Shown in pieces: positions 51,956 through 62,245 of a DNA stretch of 64,000 nucleotides. The stretch is from Lactobacillus colini (GTDB lineage: Bacteria; Bacillota; Bacilli; Lactobacillales; Lactobacillaceae). The notes below the pieces were generated by a model. That model made no database searches and was not told where the DNA came from. It saw nothing but the letters and a program-made list of their open reading frames with translations. The position numbers and the translations under genes were made by a program. The stretch spans positions 124,001-188,000 of the forward strand of contig NZ_JAGGLU010000001.1 in NCBI RefSeq assembly GCF_017874575.1, read 5' to 3'. How positions within the stretch are numbered: the stretch's first letter is position 1; each line of letters starts with the position of its first letter.

Positions 51956-54223
51956 TTATCTGTTCTTCATAATTGGTTGGTAAATTAAATCAATAATTAT
52001 AGCGGCAATAACTGCAACAATAATGGTTAATCCTAAGTTTATCAAACTTATCTTGGCCATTGCTAGACCGCAAATGGCTAAAATAAATGTTAATAGAACA
52101 TCAATAATTTGCACACTTCCGACTAACTTGGATGGATGAGATTGCCAGAAGAACTTTCTAGTACGAGTAATTAGGACAATTAACATTGCGCTCAGTACTA
52201 AGTAAACATAAACCATAGTTGAAACAGTTCCTTGGGCGTAATTGTGAGAAACTAAGTACCAAACAAAAGCGAAACCAATTATGGTCCAGCCTGCAGCCAG
52301 TGAAAATGCGATTTTTGCAAGTTTGGCCATGTTCCAACTTTCTGGCTTATAAGTAATGTGGGTTCTATCTGTACCAATCATCATTGTAACCATATTATTC
52401 ATGATAGTATAGATAACCATAGCATTAAGTGCCATAGGGATATAATTGAAACATAGGTATCCAAACGTCAATAACATTGTTAATTCAGCTGTACGAGAAA
52501 GCTTAGTTAATGACCAAGTAGTCATTCTTTGATAAACGCGGTGACCAGCGTCTAGAATTTTAACAATTGGACTTAATCCATCTTCTAAAAGAACCATCTT
52601 ACCACTACGTTTAGCAACGTCAGCTGCATTTGCGACGGCAATACCAACTTCCGCTTGCTTAAGTGCAGGGGCATCATTAACACCGTCACCAGTCATACCA
52701 ACAATATAGCCAGCTTTTTGGAATGTTTTAACCATTCTTAATTTATCTTCTGGTAAAACGTCAGCAATACCCGCTAATTCATTAATATCAGTTTCATCAT
52801 CAAATTCATGGATAGAGATAACTTTGCCTTTTAAATCAACTTGTTTAGCTACAGCAGCAGCTGTTTTTTGATTATCACCGGTTAGCATAACAGGTTTAAT
52901 GCCACGTTTTCTAAGTTCAGCTAAGGCAGACTTAGAATCAGAGCGTACCTTATCTTGTAAAATGAAAACCCCAGCCAGCTTGTTATTAATTAATGCAGCA
53001 ACTGACCTACCAGCTTCAAAATCTACATCGTCTAGGTTTTTTTCGGCATTCTTATCAATTAAAGATAATTGCTTGAATGAGCCTAATTTAATATTGTAAT
53101 TGTCAACGTCAGCTGTTGAGTAACCTGTATCAGATGTAAATGGAATAAAATTATCTGGAGTTGAAGCTGAGATATTATTCTCTTTTAAGTAATCGTCAAT
53201 TGCTGTATCAATGATACTAGGACTTCTTTTATCTGTAGCTGATCCGATTAATGCTAAAACGTTGCTATTAGATAAATCGCTAAGGTTCTTCCATGTAGAG
53301 ACAGCTGTCTTGTTTTCTGTGATAGTACCTGTCTTATCAAGTAATAGTAAGTTTAGGTTAGCTGCGTCTTGAATACCGGTTAAATCAGAAGTTAAAATTC
53401 CCTCCTTACTCAATCTAGTTGCTTCAAATGAATTAGAAAGGGCAAAGGTGGATGGCATAGCTACTGGAATTGATGCAATAAACATCATTGCTAGAAATGG
53501 TAGCATTTGAATTACGTCTTGACCGCGGATTAGTGCAGCAATAACTAAGATTAAAGTTAGGATGCCATCTAGTAAACATAGGTAGTAAATAATCTTTGTT
53601 AAAAGTTGTTGCAAGTGACCAGGTGCGGCTGATTGGTTAATTAAGTTAATCGTCTTACCTGAACGAGAGTTGCTACCGGTGGCAATAACATAGGCAAGTG
53701 CATCACCACTCATAACAGTTGTACCAGCATAAGCTATTTGATCGTTTGTTTTAGAAATGGCTTTTGATTCACCAGTGATTGAGCTTTCATCAACACTAAT
53801 TTTTCCTTGGGCAATTTTAATATCGGCAGCTAAGACATCCCCACGCTTAAGGCTTATTAAATCTCCAACAGCTAAAAATTTAGAATCGAGTTTTAGCCAC
53901 TTATTATCTCTCATAACTGCAACAGTTGGCGTCAATTTGTGAGAAATAGTATTGAGTACACGACGAGATTTTTTCTTTTGTGTAGCACCATTAAAAGCTG
54001 CAAATAGTAACATTAATAGTACAAAAATTGATTGTATCCACTTACCTAAGAAGCACTCAAGAAGCAGGGCGGCTTCTAGAATCCAGGCAGAAAGATTCCA
54101 GAGTTTAGACATAAATTCTTTGAAAAAGTTGAATTTAGGTTCTGGAACTTCATTAAGACCATCTTTTTGTAATCTTTTTTCGGCTTGAGCTTGTGTCAAA
54201 CCTTGTAAGCTTTTTTCTTCCAT
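51956..54223 (-). CDS. P-type cation (probably H+) transporting ATPase
   Basis: 755-aa P-type ATPase resembling type IIIA proton pumps. The actuator domain has the TGES dephosphorylation motif, the phosphorylation loop has DKTGT (near residue 296), and the hinge has MTGDGVNDAPAL. About ten membrane segments are visible, with no N-terminal heavy-metal domain. It likely exports protons or another cation and could help acid tolerance. Start ATG 54223, with GGAGGATC upstream. Divergent from a LysR regulator with a shared control region. Confidence 0.88.
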   Translation of the reverse strand: MEEKSLQGLTQAQAEKRLQKDGLNEVPEPKFNFFKEFMSKLWNLSAWILEAALLLECFLGKWIQSIFVLLMLLFAAFNGATQKKKSRRVLNTISHKLTPTVAVMRDNKWLKLDSKFLAVGDLISLKRGDVLAADIKIAQGKISVDESSITGESKAISKTNDQIAYAGTTVMSGDALAYVIATGSNSRSGKTINLINQSAAPGHLQQLLTKIIYYLCLLDGILTLILVIAALIRGQDVIQMLPFLAMMFIASIPVAMPSTFALSNSFEATRLSKEGILTSDLTGIQDAANLNLLLLDKTGTITENKTAVSTWKNLSDLSNSNVLALIGSATDKRSPSIIDTAIDDYLKENNISASTPDNFIPFTSDTGYSTADVDNYNIKLGSFKQLSLIDKNAEKNLDDVDFEAGRSVAALINNKLAGVFILQDKVRSDSKSALAELRKRGIKPVMLTGDNQKTAAAVAKQVDLKGKVISIHEFDDETDINELAGIADVLPEDKLRMVKTFQKAGYIVGMTGDGVNDAPALKQAEVGIAVANAADVAKRSGKMVLLEDGLSPIVKILDAGHRVYQRMTTWSLTKLSRTAELTMLLTFGYLCFNYIPMALNAMVIYTIMNNMVTMMIGTDRTHITYKPESWNMAKLAKIAFSLAAGWTIIGFAFVWYLVSHNYAQGTVSTMVYVYLVLSAMLIVLITRTRKFFWQSHPSKLVGSVQIIDVLLTFILAICGLAMAKISLINLGLTIIVAVIAAIIIDLIYQPIMKNR

Positions 54224-54268
54224 AATAAGATCCTCCCGTACTGATTCCTTACTTAGCTAAGTTTAGCG

Positions 54269-54308
54269 CAGATATTGATATTTAGAAAATATTATTTTAA
54301 AATATCTG
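54269..54308. promoter_or_regulatory. Dyad in the ATPase/LysR intergenic region
   Basis: CAGATATT (54269-54276) and AATATCTG (54301-54308) are perfect inverted repeats 24 bp apart in an AT-rich divergent promoter region, a plausible LysR-type binding site. Confidence 0.5.
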
Positions 54309-54343
54309 ATATATAAAAAATTAATATTTACTAAGGTGAAAAT

Positions 54344-55213
54344 ATGAATATTAAGCAATTGAAGTATTTTTTAGTTGTGGCACAGGAGAGGCAAATTACA
54401 GCGGCAGCTCATCGCTTATATATTGCACAACCGCCATTATCTTATCAACTTAAGCAACTCGAAAAAGAACTGAATTCTACTTTATTTAATAGAACTGCAT
54501 ATGGGATAGAATTAACAGACGCTGGTAAGAAGTTTCAAAAATATGCTGAAGAAATTGTTAATTTAAGCCAAAAGGCAAAAGATGAGTTAGGTAAAGAAGA
54601 AGCAGGTGAAGTAGGAACAATTAGATTGGGTCTTATTTCTTCCAGTGGTGATATAGTACCAACTAATCAGTTTCCTAAGTTAACCCAATTTTACCCTGAC
54701 CTAAATTTTGAAATTTATGAGAATAACACATTCGGCGTAATTGAAGACATGAAGAAAGACTTTATTGATATGGGAATAGTTCGCACACCCTTTAACATGA
54801 AAGGATTAGAGAATATTGAATTAAATACTGATCCAATGGTAGCCGTTTTCAATCCGAATTTTTATAACTTAGGTCAAGGTACTTTACAAATTAAAGACTT
54901 AAAAAATCTGCCTTTGATTCTATATCGTCGCTTTGAGGCTATCTTTAATGAAAGTTTTAGTCATCAGGGAGTTACGCCATTTTATGCTGTTAAGTGTGAT
55001 GATGCAAGAACTGCAATTTTATGGTCAGATAAAGGTATGGGTGTAGCGTTAGTTCCTAAGTCGATTGCATGTGCATATTCTAAACAAGATTTTAGCATTA
55101 TTGATCATTCAAGTTGGATAACCCATTTAGAACTTATTTGGAGCAAAGAAAAAGCTGTTACGCCAATTATGAAGAAAGTAATTGATAGCTTTCATAGTCA
55201 ATCAAAAAAATAA
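54344..55213 (+). CDS. LysR family transcriptional regulator
   Basis: 289-aa regulator. N-terminal winged HTH (MNIKQLKYFLVVAQERQITAAAHRLYIAQPPLSYQLKQLEKEL) and C-terminal LysR substrate-binding domain from about residue 90. Divergently transcribed from the P-type ATPase gene, its probable target. Effector unknown. AAGGTGAAA precedes ATG. Confidence 0.92.
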   Translation: MNIKQLKYFLVVAQERQITAAAHRLYIAQPPLSYQLKQLEKELNSTLFNRTAYGIELTDAGKKFQKYAEEIVNLSQKAKDELGKEEAGEVGTIRLGLISSSGDIVPTNQFPKLTQFYPDLNFEIYENNTFGVIEDMKKDFIDMGIVRTPFNMKGLENIELNTDPMVAVFNPNFYNLGQGTLQIKDLKNLPLILYRRFEAIFNESFSHQGVTPFYAVKCDDARTAILWSDKGMGVALVPKSIACAYSKQDFSIIDHSSWITHLELIWSKEKAVTPIMKKVIDSFHSQSKK

Positions 55214-55328
55214 TTTAATTTATGTAAAGCTAATAATATTTATTTACAATTTGCTAAAGTTTATCCCATTTTATAAAAATCCTGATAAACTATTATTTGG
55301 AATTAATATTGGGTGTTGAGGTAATATT

Positions 55329-55910
55329 GTGGATTTTAGGTGCTTTGTAGATACGATAATAGCTGCAATAGTTTTAGCGGTATTAATTTTTAATATTAGA
55401 AATTCGCGCTTATTTAATTTTTATGATCATTGGTTACATCATAAATTGATAAGAAAAAATGAGTCATGTTTATGGAAAATAATAACTTTTTTAAATGAGC
55501 CAAAGTTAATTGTAGTTTGGGACTTAGTATTGGCTTTCCTTTTGTTTACTACTAAACATTATTATTTGGCAATTTGGGTAATCGCTACCTTAGCTTTTTC
55601 AGATGCAGTAGGGATTATTTTGAAGAAATCCATAAAACGGCGACGGCCAATTAATCCTAATCAAAAAAGAGAAGGGTATAGCTTTCCTAGCGGTCATGTA
55701 TTAAGTATCACAGTTATGAGCTTAATTATTTGGAAGATTTTTGGCAGACAGCTAGGATTAGGGCTGTTTATATTTTTGCTTGCTGCTTGGCTATTGGTAG
55801 TAGTATCTCGCTTAAATATGAGGGCACATTATCCGTCAGATATTTTAGGGGCGACAACGCTTGGAATATTATGTTTTACAATCGCTCAACAATTTTTAAG
55901 TCTAGTCTAA
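55329..55910 (+). CDS. PAP2 family membrane phosphatase
   Basis: 193-aa integral membrane protein with five to six helices and all three PAP2 motifs: KKSIKRRRP, YSFPSGH and SRLNMRAHYPSDILGA. Likely dephosphorylates phosphatidate, undecaprenyl pyrophosphate or a similar lipid phosphate at the membrane surface. Start GTG 55329 behind GAGGT. The stop lies within a terminator stem. Confidence 0.9.
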   Translation: MDFRCFVDTIIAAIVLAVLIFNIRNSRLFNFYDHWLHHKLIRKNESCLWKIITFLNEPKLIVVWDLVLAFLLFTTKHYYLAIWVIATLAFSDAVGIILKKSIKRRRPINPNQKREGYSFPSGHVLSITVMSLIIWKIFGRQLGLGLFIFLLAAWLLVVVSRLNMRAHYPSDILGATTLGILCFTIAQQFLSLV

Positions 55911-55930
55911 GCACTAGACTTTTTATTTTT
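55899..55930 (+). terminator. Terminator after the PAP2 gene
   Basis: AGTCTAG pairs with CTAGACT around TCTAAGCA and is followed by TTTTATTTTT. The stem overlaps the last codons. Confidence 0.85.
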
Positions 55931-55953
55931 ACTAGAAAAATTTTGATTAAAAG

Positions 55954-55982
55954 TTTACATACTCACAAAGTTGCATTAAAAT
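55954..55982 (+). promoter_or_regulatory. Promoter of eno
   Basis: TTTACA (55954-55959), 17 bp, TAAAAT (55977-55982), about 115 bp before the enolase start, leaving a fairly long 5' leader. Confidence 0.65.
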
Positions 55983-56096
55983 AAGTCTGTAGTCAAAAAG
56001 GGCAGGTTGCCCAAAGGTGATAAGAGAGACTATCTAGTTAAGTAATTAATTAGTACGTATTTTTTGTCACAATTTCTAAGGAGGATTTTTTTACTA

Positions 56097-57383
56097 ATGC
56101 TCAAATCAGTTATTGAAAACGTACATGCACTTGAAATCTTTGACTCACGTGGTAACCCAACTGTTGAAGTTTTCGTTACTCTTTCAAATGGTGTTGTAGG
56201 TAAGGCTGAAGTTCCTTCAGGTGCTTCAACTGGTGAAAACGAAGCTGTTGAATTACGTGATGGTGGCGAACGCCTTGGTGGTAAAGGTGTCATGAAGGCT
56301 GTTAACAATGTTAACACTGAAATTAATGATGCTTTAAAGGGCTTAGATCCACATGACCAAGCAAACATTGACGCAACTATGATTGCTTTGGATGGTACTC
56401 CAAACAAGGGTCGTCTTGGTGCTAACGCTATCTTGGGTGTATCTATGGCTACTGCTGCTGCAGCTGCTAAAGACAACCACCAACCATTATACAGATACCT
56501 TGGTGGTACTGATCTTGAAATGCCACAAACTTTCCACAATGTTATTAACGGTGGTGAACACGCTGACAACGGTATTGACATTCAAGAATTCATGATTACT
56601 CCAGTTGCTAAGACTTCATTCCGTGACGGTTTTGAAAAGATCGTTAACGTATACCACACTTTGAAGAAAGTTCTTGAAGACATGGGTTACGAAACTGGCT
56701 TAGGTGATGAAGGTGGTTTCGCTCCTAACATGAAGAACTCAGAAGAAGCTTTAAAGGCTTTACATGAATCAATTATTAAAGCTGGTTACAAGCCAGGTGA
56801 AGATATTGCTATTGCATGTGACTGTGCTGCTTCTTACTTCTACAACAAAGAAGATGGCAAGTACCATTTGGAAGGTAAAGTTCTTACTGATGAAGAATTA
56901 GCAGACTACTACGACAAGTTACTTGACGAATTCCCAGAATTAATTTCTATGGAAGACCCATACGACGAAAACGACGTAGAAGGTATGGTTAAGTTCACTG
57001 AAAGCCACAAAGACCGTATTCAAATCGTTCTTGATGACTTCATTTGTACTAACCCTAAGCTTTTGAACAAGGCTATTCACGAAGGTGCAGGTAACGCTTC
57101 ATTAATTAAGTTGAACCAAATTGGTACTGTAACTGAAACTCTTGAAACTATTCGTCTTTCACGTAAGAATGGTTATAACACTATGATTTCTCACCGTTCT
57201 GGTGAAACTGGTGATACTTTCATCGCTGACTTCGCAGTTGCTGTTAACGGTGGTCAATTGAAGACCGGTGCACCAGCTCGTTCAGAACGTGTTGAAAAGT
57301 ACAATCGCTTACTTGAAATTGAAGAAGAACTTGGTAAGGGTGAACGCTTAGCATTCTTCCCAGACAACGTTGACTTAGACTAA
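56097..57383 (+). CDS. eno: Enolase
   Basis: Glycolytic phosphopyruvate hydratase, 428 aa, converting 2-phosphoglycerate to phosphoenolpyruvate with Mg2+. EIFDSRGNPTVEV at the N-terminus, the GDEGGFAPN motif, SLIKLNQIGTVTET (signature) and SHRSGETGDTFIAD are present. ATG 56097 lies after AAGGAGGA. Codon usage is strongly biased toward high expression. Known in lactobacilli also as a surface-exposed moonlighting adhesin. Confidence 0.98.
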   Translation: MLKSVIENVHALEIFDSRGNPTVEVFVTLSNGVVGKAEVPSGASTGENEAVELRDGGERLGGKGVMKAVNNVNTEINDALKGLDPHDQANIDATMIALDGTPNKGRLGANAILGVSMATAAAAAKDNHQPLYRYLGGTDLEMPQTFHNVINGGEHADNGIDIQEFMITPVAKTSFRDGFEKIVNVYHTLKKVLEDMGYETGLGDEGGFAPNMKNSEEALKALHESIIKAGYKPGEDIAIACDCAASYFYNKEDGKYHLEGKVLTDEELADYYDKLLDEFPELISMEDPYDENDVEGMVKFTESHKDRIQIVLDDFICTNPKLLNKAIHEGAGNASLIKLNQIGTVTETLETIRLSRKNGYNTMISHRSGETGDTFIADFAVAVNGGQLKTGAPARSERVEKYNRLLEIEEELGKGERLAFFPDNVDLD

Positions 57384-57405
57384 TTTTGTTAGTATTAAAT
57401 TAGTA

Positions 57406-57438
57406 AAAAAGAATCGACTTAGGTCGGTTCTTTTTTCT
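57406..57438 (+). terminator. Terminator after eno
   Basis: AAGAATCGAC pairs with GTCGGTTCTT (one G-T), followed by TTTTTT. Confidence 0.88.
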
Positions 57439-57546
57439 TTCAAAATGCAAACATCTATTCCTTTTTAATGTTACATCATGATATAATTACACTCATAGTA
57501 ATTTTAGTAAGAAGAATATGACATAAATTGAAAGGACATCAAAAAT

Positions 57547-59169
57547 TTGATTACAGTATCTGACTTAAGCTTAAATTTATCAGGCCGTACTTTATATGAA
57601 GATGTAAACTTAAAGTTTACTCCAGGTAATTGCTATGGAATTATTGGAGCAAATGGGGCTGGTAAATCAACTTTCCTCAAATTACTGGAAGGAAAAATTG
57701 AACCTACAACTGGAAATATTGCCATTGATCCTAATGAAAGAATGTCTAGTCTTAATCAGGACCACTTTGCCTTTGAAGACTTCACTGTAATTGATACAGT
57801 TATTCAAGGTCATAAAGAACTTTACCAAGTAATGAAGGAAAAAGATGCTTTATATGCAAAGCCTGATTTTGGTGATGAAGATGGCGTTAAAGCCGCAGAA
57901 TTGGAAACTAAATTTGCGGAACTTGATGGTTGGAATGCTGAAGCTGATGCTTCAAGACTACTTCAATCTTTAGATATTCCTGAAAGTGTTCACCAGAGTA
58001 TGATGAGTGAATTATCTGAAGCGGATAAGGTTAAGGTTTTACTTGCACAAGCTCTGTTTGGCGAGCCTGATATCCTTTTAATGGACGAGCCTACCAATGG
58101 TTTAGACGTTCATACAATTAATTGGCTAGAGAATTTCTTGGCTGATTATCCTAATATTGTTATCGTTGTTTCTCACGATCGTCATTTTTTGAATCAAGTA
58201 TGTACACAGATGTGTGATGTCGATTATGGCAAAATTCAGCTTTATGTCGGAAACTATGATTTTTGGTATAAATCTAGTAAACTAGCTGCAGAATTAGCAG
58301 CTAATCAAAATGCTAAAAAAGAAGAAAAAATTAAAGAGTTACAAGAGTTTATTGCTCGCTTTTCTGCTAATGCATCTAAATCAAAACAAGCAACATCTCG
58401 TAAGAAACAGTTGGAGAAGATTACTTTGGATGATATTCGTCCATCTTTACGTAAATATCCATATGTAAAATTTGAACCTCATCGCGATTTAGGCAATGAT
58501 TTACTTAGAATAGAAGATGTTTCTTATTCTGTTGATGGCGAAAAGATATTGGATAATGTCTCCTTTATTATCCGACCAGGTGATAAAGTAGCATTTTTAT
58601 CTAAGAATACCTTGGCTACTACTGCATTAATGAATATTATTGCAGGCAAGCTTAAGCCAGATACGGGAACTGTAACTTGGGGTCAGACTACTTCATTTAA
58701 TTACATGGCACGTGACTTGAATGCTAACTTTAATAATGATGAACTGACCATCTTAGATTGGTTAAGGCAATATGCATCTAAGGAGCAGGATGACAATACT
58801 TTCTTACGTGGATTCTTAGGAAGAATGCTATTTAGTGGTGATGAAATTGAAAAGCAAATCAAGGTTCTTTCTGGTGGAGAAAAGGTACGTTGTCAATTAT
58901 CGAGAATGATGTTGCAACCAGCTAATGTCTTAGTAATGGATGATCCAACTAATCATTTAGATTTAGAATCAATTACTTCATTAAATGATGCATTAGAAGA
59001 TTATCCTGGTTCAATCTTATTTACTTCCCATGACCACGAATTTATCCAAACTATCGCTAATCATATTATTGAAGTTGGGCCTAAAGGGATCGTTAGTCGA
59101 GCAGACACTGATTATGATGAATTTTTAAATAGAAATAGTATTCAAGAACAAGTTGCAAAAATATACTAA
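57547..59169 (+). CDS. ABC-F family ATPase (YbiT-like)
   Basis: 540-aa soluble protein with two ABC cassettes and no membrane domain. NBD1 has GANGAGKST (about residue 35) and Walker B LLMDEPTNGLD, with the signature degenerate (SELSEADKVK). NBD2 has a degenerate Walker A (FLSKNTLATTAL), the LSGGEKVR signature and VMDDPTNHLD. ABC-F proteins act on ribosomes. The atypical signature in NBD1 and Walker A in NBD2 are noteworthy. Start TTG 57547 with AAAGGACA upstream. Confidence 0.88.
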   Translation: MITVSDLSLNLSGRTLYEDVNLKFTPGNCYGIIGANGAGKSTFLKLLEGKIEPTTGNIAIDPNERMSSLNQDHFAFEDFTVIDTVIQGHKELYQVMKEKDALYAKPDFGDEDGVKAAELETKFAELDGWNAEADASRLLQSLDIPESVHQSMMSELSEADKVKVLLAQALFGEPDILLMDEPTNGLDVHTINWLENFLADYPNIVIVVSHDRHFLNQVCTQMCDVDYGKIQLYVGNYDFWYKSSKLAAELAANQNAKKEEKIKELQEFIARFSANASKSKQATSRKKQLEKITLDDIRPSLRKYPYVKFEPHRDLGNDLLRIEDVSYSVDGEKILDNVSFIIRPGDKVAFLSKNTLATTALMNIIAGKLKPDTGTVTWGQTTSFNYMARDLNANFNNDELTILDWLRQYASKEQDDNTFLRGFLGRMLFSGDEIEKQIKVLSGGEKVRCQLSRMMLQPANVLVMDDPTNHLDLESITSLNDALEDYPGSILFTSHDHEFIQTIANHIIEVGPKGIVSRADTDYDEFLNRNSIQEQVAKIY

Positions 59170-59193
59170 TTTTAAATTAAAGTAAATAAATCC

Positions 59194-59222
59194 TTGACTA
59201 TTTATGCTTAACATTATAATAT
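59194..59222 (+). promoter_or_regulatory. Promoter of the T-box/met operon
   Basis: TTGACT (59194-59199), 17 bp, TAATAT (59217-59222), just ahead of the leader RNA. Confidence 0.65.
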
Positions 59223-59274
59223 ATTTTTAACAATTAAATTTAAACATTTTTTAGTTGAGTAAATACTGAATCTA

Positions 59275-59517
59275 CTTTTAGAGAGTCTATGTGTGGTGGA
59301 AATAGACAGAGATAGGTGTTGAACATGGACTAGTATTTTGAAAATGGCAGTAGTGAATTAGTTTAACTACTGACGGGGTTGCGCTCGTTAACATTGCAAG
59401 GTAATTCTTCACACATATGAGGAGCTACTTGTTGAGGCCAATTTAAACGTAAGTTGTTGGTAAATTAAGGTGGTAACGCGAAGCATTCGTCCTTTTATTG
59501 GGATGGGTGCTTTTTTT
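59275..59517 (+). ncRNA. T-box riboswitch (Met specifier) upstream of metQNI
   Basis: Leader with the T-box sequence AAGGTGGTAACGCG (59467-59480), whose TGGT would pair with the ACCA end of uncharged tRNA. A terminator (GCATTCGTCC against GGGATGGGTGC, then T7) ends at 59517. In stem I, GAACATGGAC presents ATG (59325-59327) as specifier, pointing to tRNA-Met. Uncharged tRNA-Met would favour antitermination and expression of the transporter. Confidence 0.9.
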
Positions 59518-59535
59518 GTTAGGAGGAAAGTAATT

Positions 59536-60393
59536 ATGCATAAACGTAAGGTAAGAAATAGAGTTATTTGGAGCGTAGTTGCAATTTTAATTATAATTGC
59601 TGGTTGGTTTAGCTTTGGACCAGTGGATAGTTCAAACAATGCTAAACAAAAGATAGTTACAATTGGCGTTGTTGGTTTGACTAAAGAGGATGAGACTATT
59701 TGGAATAGTGTAGAAAAAACCGCCCAAGAAAAATATGGCATTACAATAAAAATAAAAAACTTTACGGATTATAATCAACCTAATAAAGCTTTGGCTAATG
59801 GTGATATTGATCTAAATTCATTCCAGCACTATGCATTTTTAGATGCTTGGAATAAGGCAAATCATGGTACATTAGTTTCTATTGGTAATACTTACATTGC
59901 GCCAATAAGAATTTATTCTAAAAAGTATAAAAATATTAAAGATTTACCGAACGGTGCGACTATTGCAGTACCAAATGATGCTTCTAATGAATCAAGAGCC
60001 TTATACGTCTTAAAGAATGCAGGATTAATTAAGCTAAAAAAGGGTACTAAATTAGTAACTGTTGCTGATATTGAATCTAATCCAAAAAATCTAAAAATTA
60101 AAGAAGTATCTGCTGAGCAAACAGCTAGAGTAATTGATGATGTAGATGCAAGTATTGTCAATAATACTTACGCTACTCCTGCTAAATTAGGAGATAAAGA
60201 AACTATCTATATTGAGCCTTTGAATAAGGATTCTGAACAATGGATCAATTTGATCGCTGTCGACAAGAAAAATAAAAATAAAAAGATTTATAAGGAAGTA
60301 GTCAAAGCCTTTCAAACTGAAAAAACTAAAAAGTTAGTTAAAAAACTTTATGGTAATACTGAAGTTACCGCATGGGGCTTGAATTTAAAATAG
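59536..60393 (+). CDS. metQ: Methionine ABC transporter substrate-binding protein (NlpA/MetQ family)
   Basis: 285-aa methionine-binding protein. N-terminal basic residues and a hydrophobic segment ([19 protein letters not shown]) are followed by the MetQ body: [71 protein letters not shown]. No lipobox Cys is present, so anchoring would be by the uncleaved helix. AGGAGGAAAG precedes ATG 59536. Confidence 0.93.
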   Translation: MHKRKVRNRVIWSVVAILIIIAGWFSFGPVDSSNNAKQKIVTIGVVGLTKEDETIWNSVEKTAQEKYGITIKIKNFTDYNQPNKALANGDIDLNSFQHYAFLDAWNKANHGTLVSIGNTYIAPIRIYSKKYKNIKDLPNGATIAVPNDASNESRALYVLKNAGLIKLKKGTKLVTVADIESNPKNLKIKEVSAEQTARVIDDVDASIVNNTYATPAKLGDKETIYIEPLNKDSEQWINLIAVDKKNKNKKIYKEVVKAFQTEKTKKLVKKLYGNTEVTAWGLNLK

Positions 60394-60406
60394 GGAGGAG
60401 ATAAGT

Positions 60407-61456
60407 ATGACTGCACAAATTAATTTAAAAAACGTTAGTGTCCAATTTGGAGATAATAAAGCTGTTAATAATGTGAATTTAAAGATAGATAAAGGAGATA
60501 TTTATGGTGTTATTGGATTTTCTGGAGCAGGAAAATCTACTTTAGTAAGGACTATTAACTTATTGCAGCAGCCTTCTGCAGGTTCAGTTGAAGTGAATGG
60601 AGATTTACTTTTTGATGATGGTAAACTAAAAGTTTCTAAAAAACAACTTCAACAAAAACGTCGTAAAATTGGGATGATTTTTCAACATTTTAATTTACTA
60701 AATGAAGAAACAGTTTTAGAAAACGTTGCTTTTTCTTTAAGTCATGCGGGGTTGACAGACAATGAATTGGAAAAAAAGTCACTGCACTTACTTGAATTAG
60801 TAGGTCTAAAAGATAAGGCGGACTTTTATCCAGCTCAGCTATCAGGTGGTCAGCAACAAAGAGTAGCTATAGCAAGAGCATTAGCCAATGAACCAGATAT
60901 TTTAATTTCAGATGAAGCGACTAGTGCATTAGATCCTAAAACAACTAATCAAATTTTGGATTTACTGTATGATTTGAACAAAAAATTGAAATTAACTGTA
61001 GTTTTGATTACACATGAAATGGAAGCTGTTAAGCGAGTTGCCAATAAAATTGCTGTAATGGAAAATGGTCAAATAATTGAAAGAGGAACCTTAAGAGAAG
61101 TTTTTTTGCATCCACAAAAAGATCTTACCCGTCAATTTGTAGGAGGCGCCTTACAAGTGCGTCATATTTTGAATAATTATAATTTTGATGCAATAGCTCC
61201 TGATGATCAATTATTCCAACTTGTTTATAGCATCAATGATGTCACCAAATCTGTAGTAGCAGATTTAGATGTCGCTTTAGATACTAAGGCAAGTATTTTA
61301 TATGGGAACGTAGAGGTTCTAAGTGGCGAACCAATTGGAACTTTAGCAATCTTGCTAAAATTAGATGCTGAGAAACAAAAGCAAGCTATTAAATTTTTAG
61401 AAAATAGAAACGTAGTAGTAACTAAGTTAGATAAAGGAGTGCTGACAAATGATTAA
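60407..61456 (+). CDS. metN: Methionine ABC transporter ATP-binding protein
   Basis: 349-aa ATPase with Walker [10 protein letters not shown] (about residue 38), Q-loop HFNLL, signature LSGGQQQR and Walker [16 protein letters not shown]-terminal NIL domain from about residue 260 binds methionine for transinhibition in the family. It lies 13 bp after metQ and overlaps metI by 8 bp. Confidence 0.96.
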   Translation: MTAQINLKNVSVQFGDNKAVNNVNLKIDKGDIYGVIGFSGAGKSTLVRTINLLQQPSAGSVEVNGDLLFDDGKLKVSKKQLQQKRRKIGMIFQHFNLLNEETVLENVAFSLSHAGLTDNELEKKSLHLLELVGLKDKADFYPAQLSGGQQQRVAIARALANEPDILISDEATSALDPKTTNQILDLLYDLNKKLKLTVVLITHEMEAVKRVANKIAVMENGQIIERGTLREVFLHPQKDLTRQFVGGALQVRHILNNYNFDAIAPDDQLFQLVYSINDVTKSVVADLDVALDTKASILYGNVEVLSGEPIGTLAILLKLDAEKQKQAIKFLENRNVVVTKLDKGVLTND

Positions 61457-62150
61457 TTTTTTTGCAAAGTATTTTCCTAATGTAATTTCTTTGGGTTGGA
61501 ATGGAGATGCTGGCTGGGGGACATCAATTTTTCAGACTTTATTTATGACATTTTGGTCAGCAATTTTTGGTGGCATTTTAGGAATAATTTTTGGTTTATT
61601 ATTAGTCTTAACTAAGCCAAAAGGAATATTAGCTAATAAGATAATGTATAGTATCGTTGATAAAGTAGTTTCGATTTTTAGAGCAGTGCCTTTTATTATT
61701 TTGTTAGCATTTGTTGCTCCACTAACTCAAAAGATCGTTGGTACTCAAATCGGTATGAAGGCGGCCCTTGTACCATTAACTCTAGGTGTATTTCCTTTCT
61801 TTGCTCGCCAAGTTCAAGTAGCATTAGAAAGTGTTGACCCAGGCAAGATTGAGGCAGCCCAAGCCTTAGGAGCATCTACAAAAGATATAATTTTTAGTGT
61901 TTATTTAAGAGAAAGCCGCTCAGAATTAATTAGAGTATCTACAGTAACTTTAATTAGTCTAATTGGGCTAACAGCAATGGCTGGTGCAGTTGGTGCTGGA
62001 GGATTAGGTAATACTGCCATTTCTTATGGTTATAATCGGTTTAATAATGATGTAACTTTAGTGGCTACTTTGTTAGTTTTGCTATTGGTCTTGCTAGTTC
62101 AAGTGTTGGGTGACTGGTTAGCCAAGAAGCTTAATCATCAAGAGCGCTAA
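61449..62150 (+). CDS. metI: Methionine ABC transporter permease
   Basis: 233-aa permease with five to six helices and the EAA loop ([27 protein letters not shown]) that contacts MetN. Typical MetI length and sequence ([24 protein letters not shown]). Last gene of the T-box operon. Confidence 0.96.
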   Translation: MINFFAKYFPNVISLGWNGDAGWGTSIFQTLFMTFWSAIFGGILGIIFGLLLVLTKPKGILANKIMYSIVDKVVSIFRAVPFIILLAFVAPLTQKIVGTQIGMKAALVPLTLGVFPFFARQVQVALESVDPGKIEAAQALGASTKDIIFSVYLRESRSELIRVSTVTLISLIGLTAMAGAVGAGGLGNTAISYGYNRFNNDVTLVATLLVLLLVLLVQVLGDWLAKKLNHQER

Positions 62151-62165
62151 CTAAAAAATAAATTC

Positions 62166-62203
62166 ATAAAACGCTTTCTTATAACTCTTAAAGTGTGTAT
62201 ACT
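62166..62203 (+). promoter_or_regulatory. Possible cre-like element and -10 of the dehydrogenase gene
   Basis: ATAAAACGCTTTCT (62166-62179) matches the CcpA box core with three edge mismatches. TATACT lies at 62198-62203; the -35 is weak. Suggestive of catabolite control, not conclusive. Confidence 0.3.
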
Positions 62204-62245
62204 AAGTTTGTGATAATAATAATTTAGATATATTTAGGAGCAATT

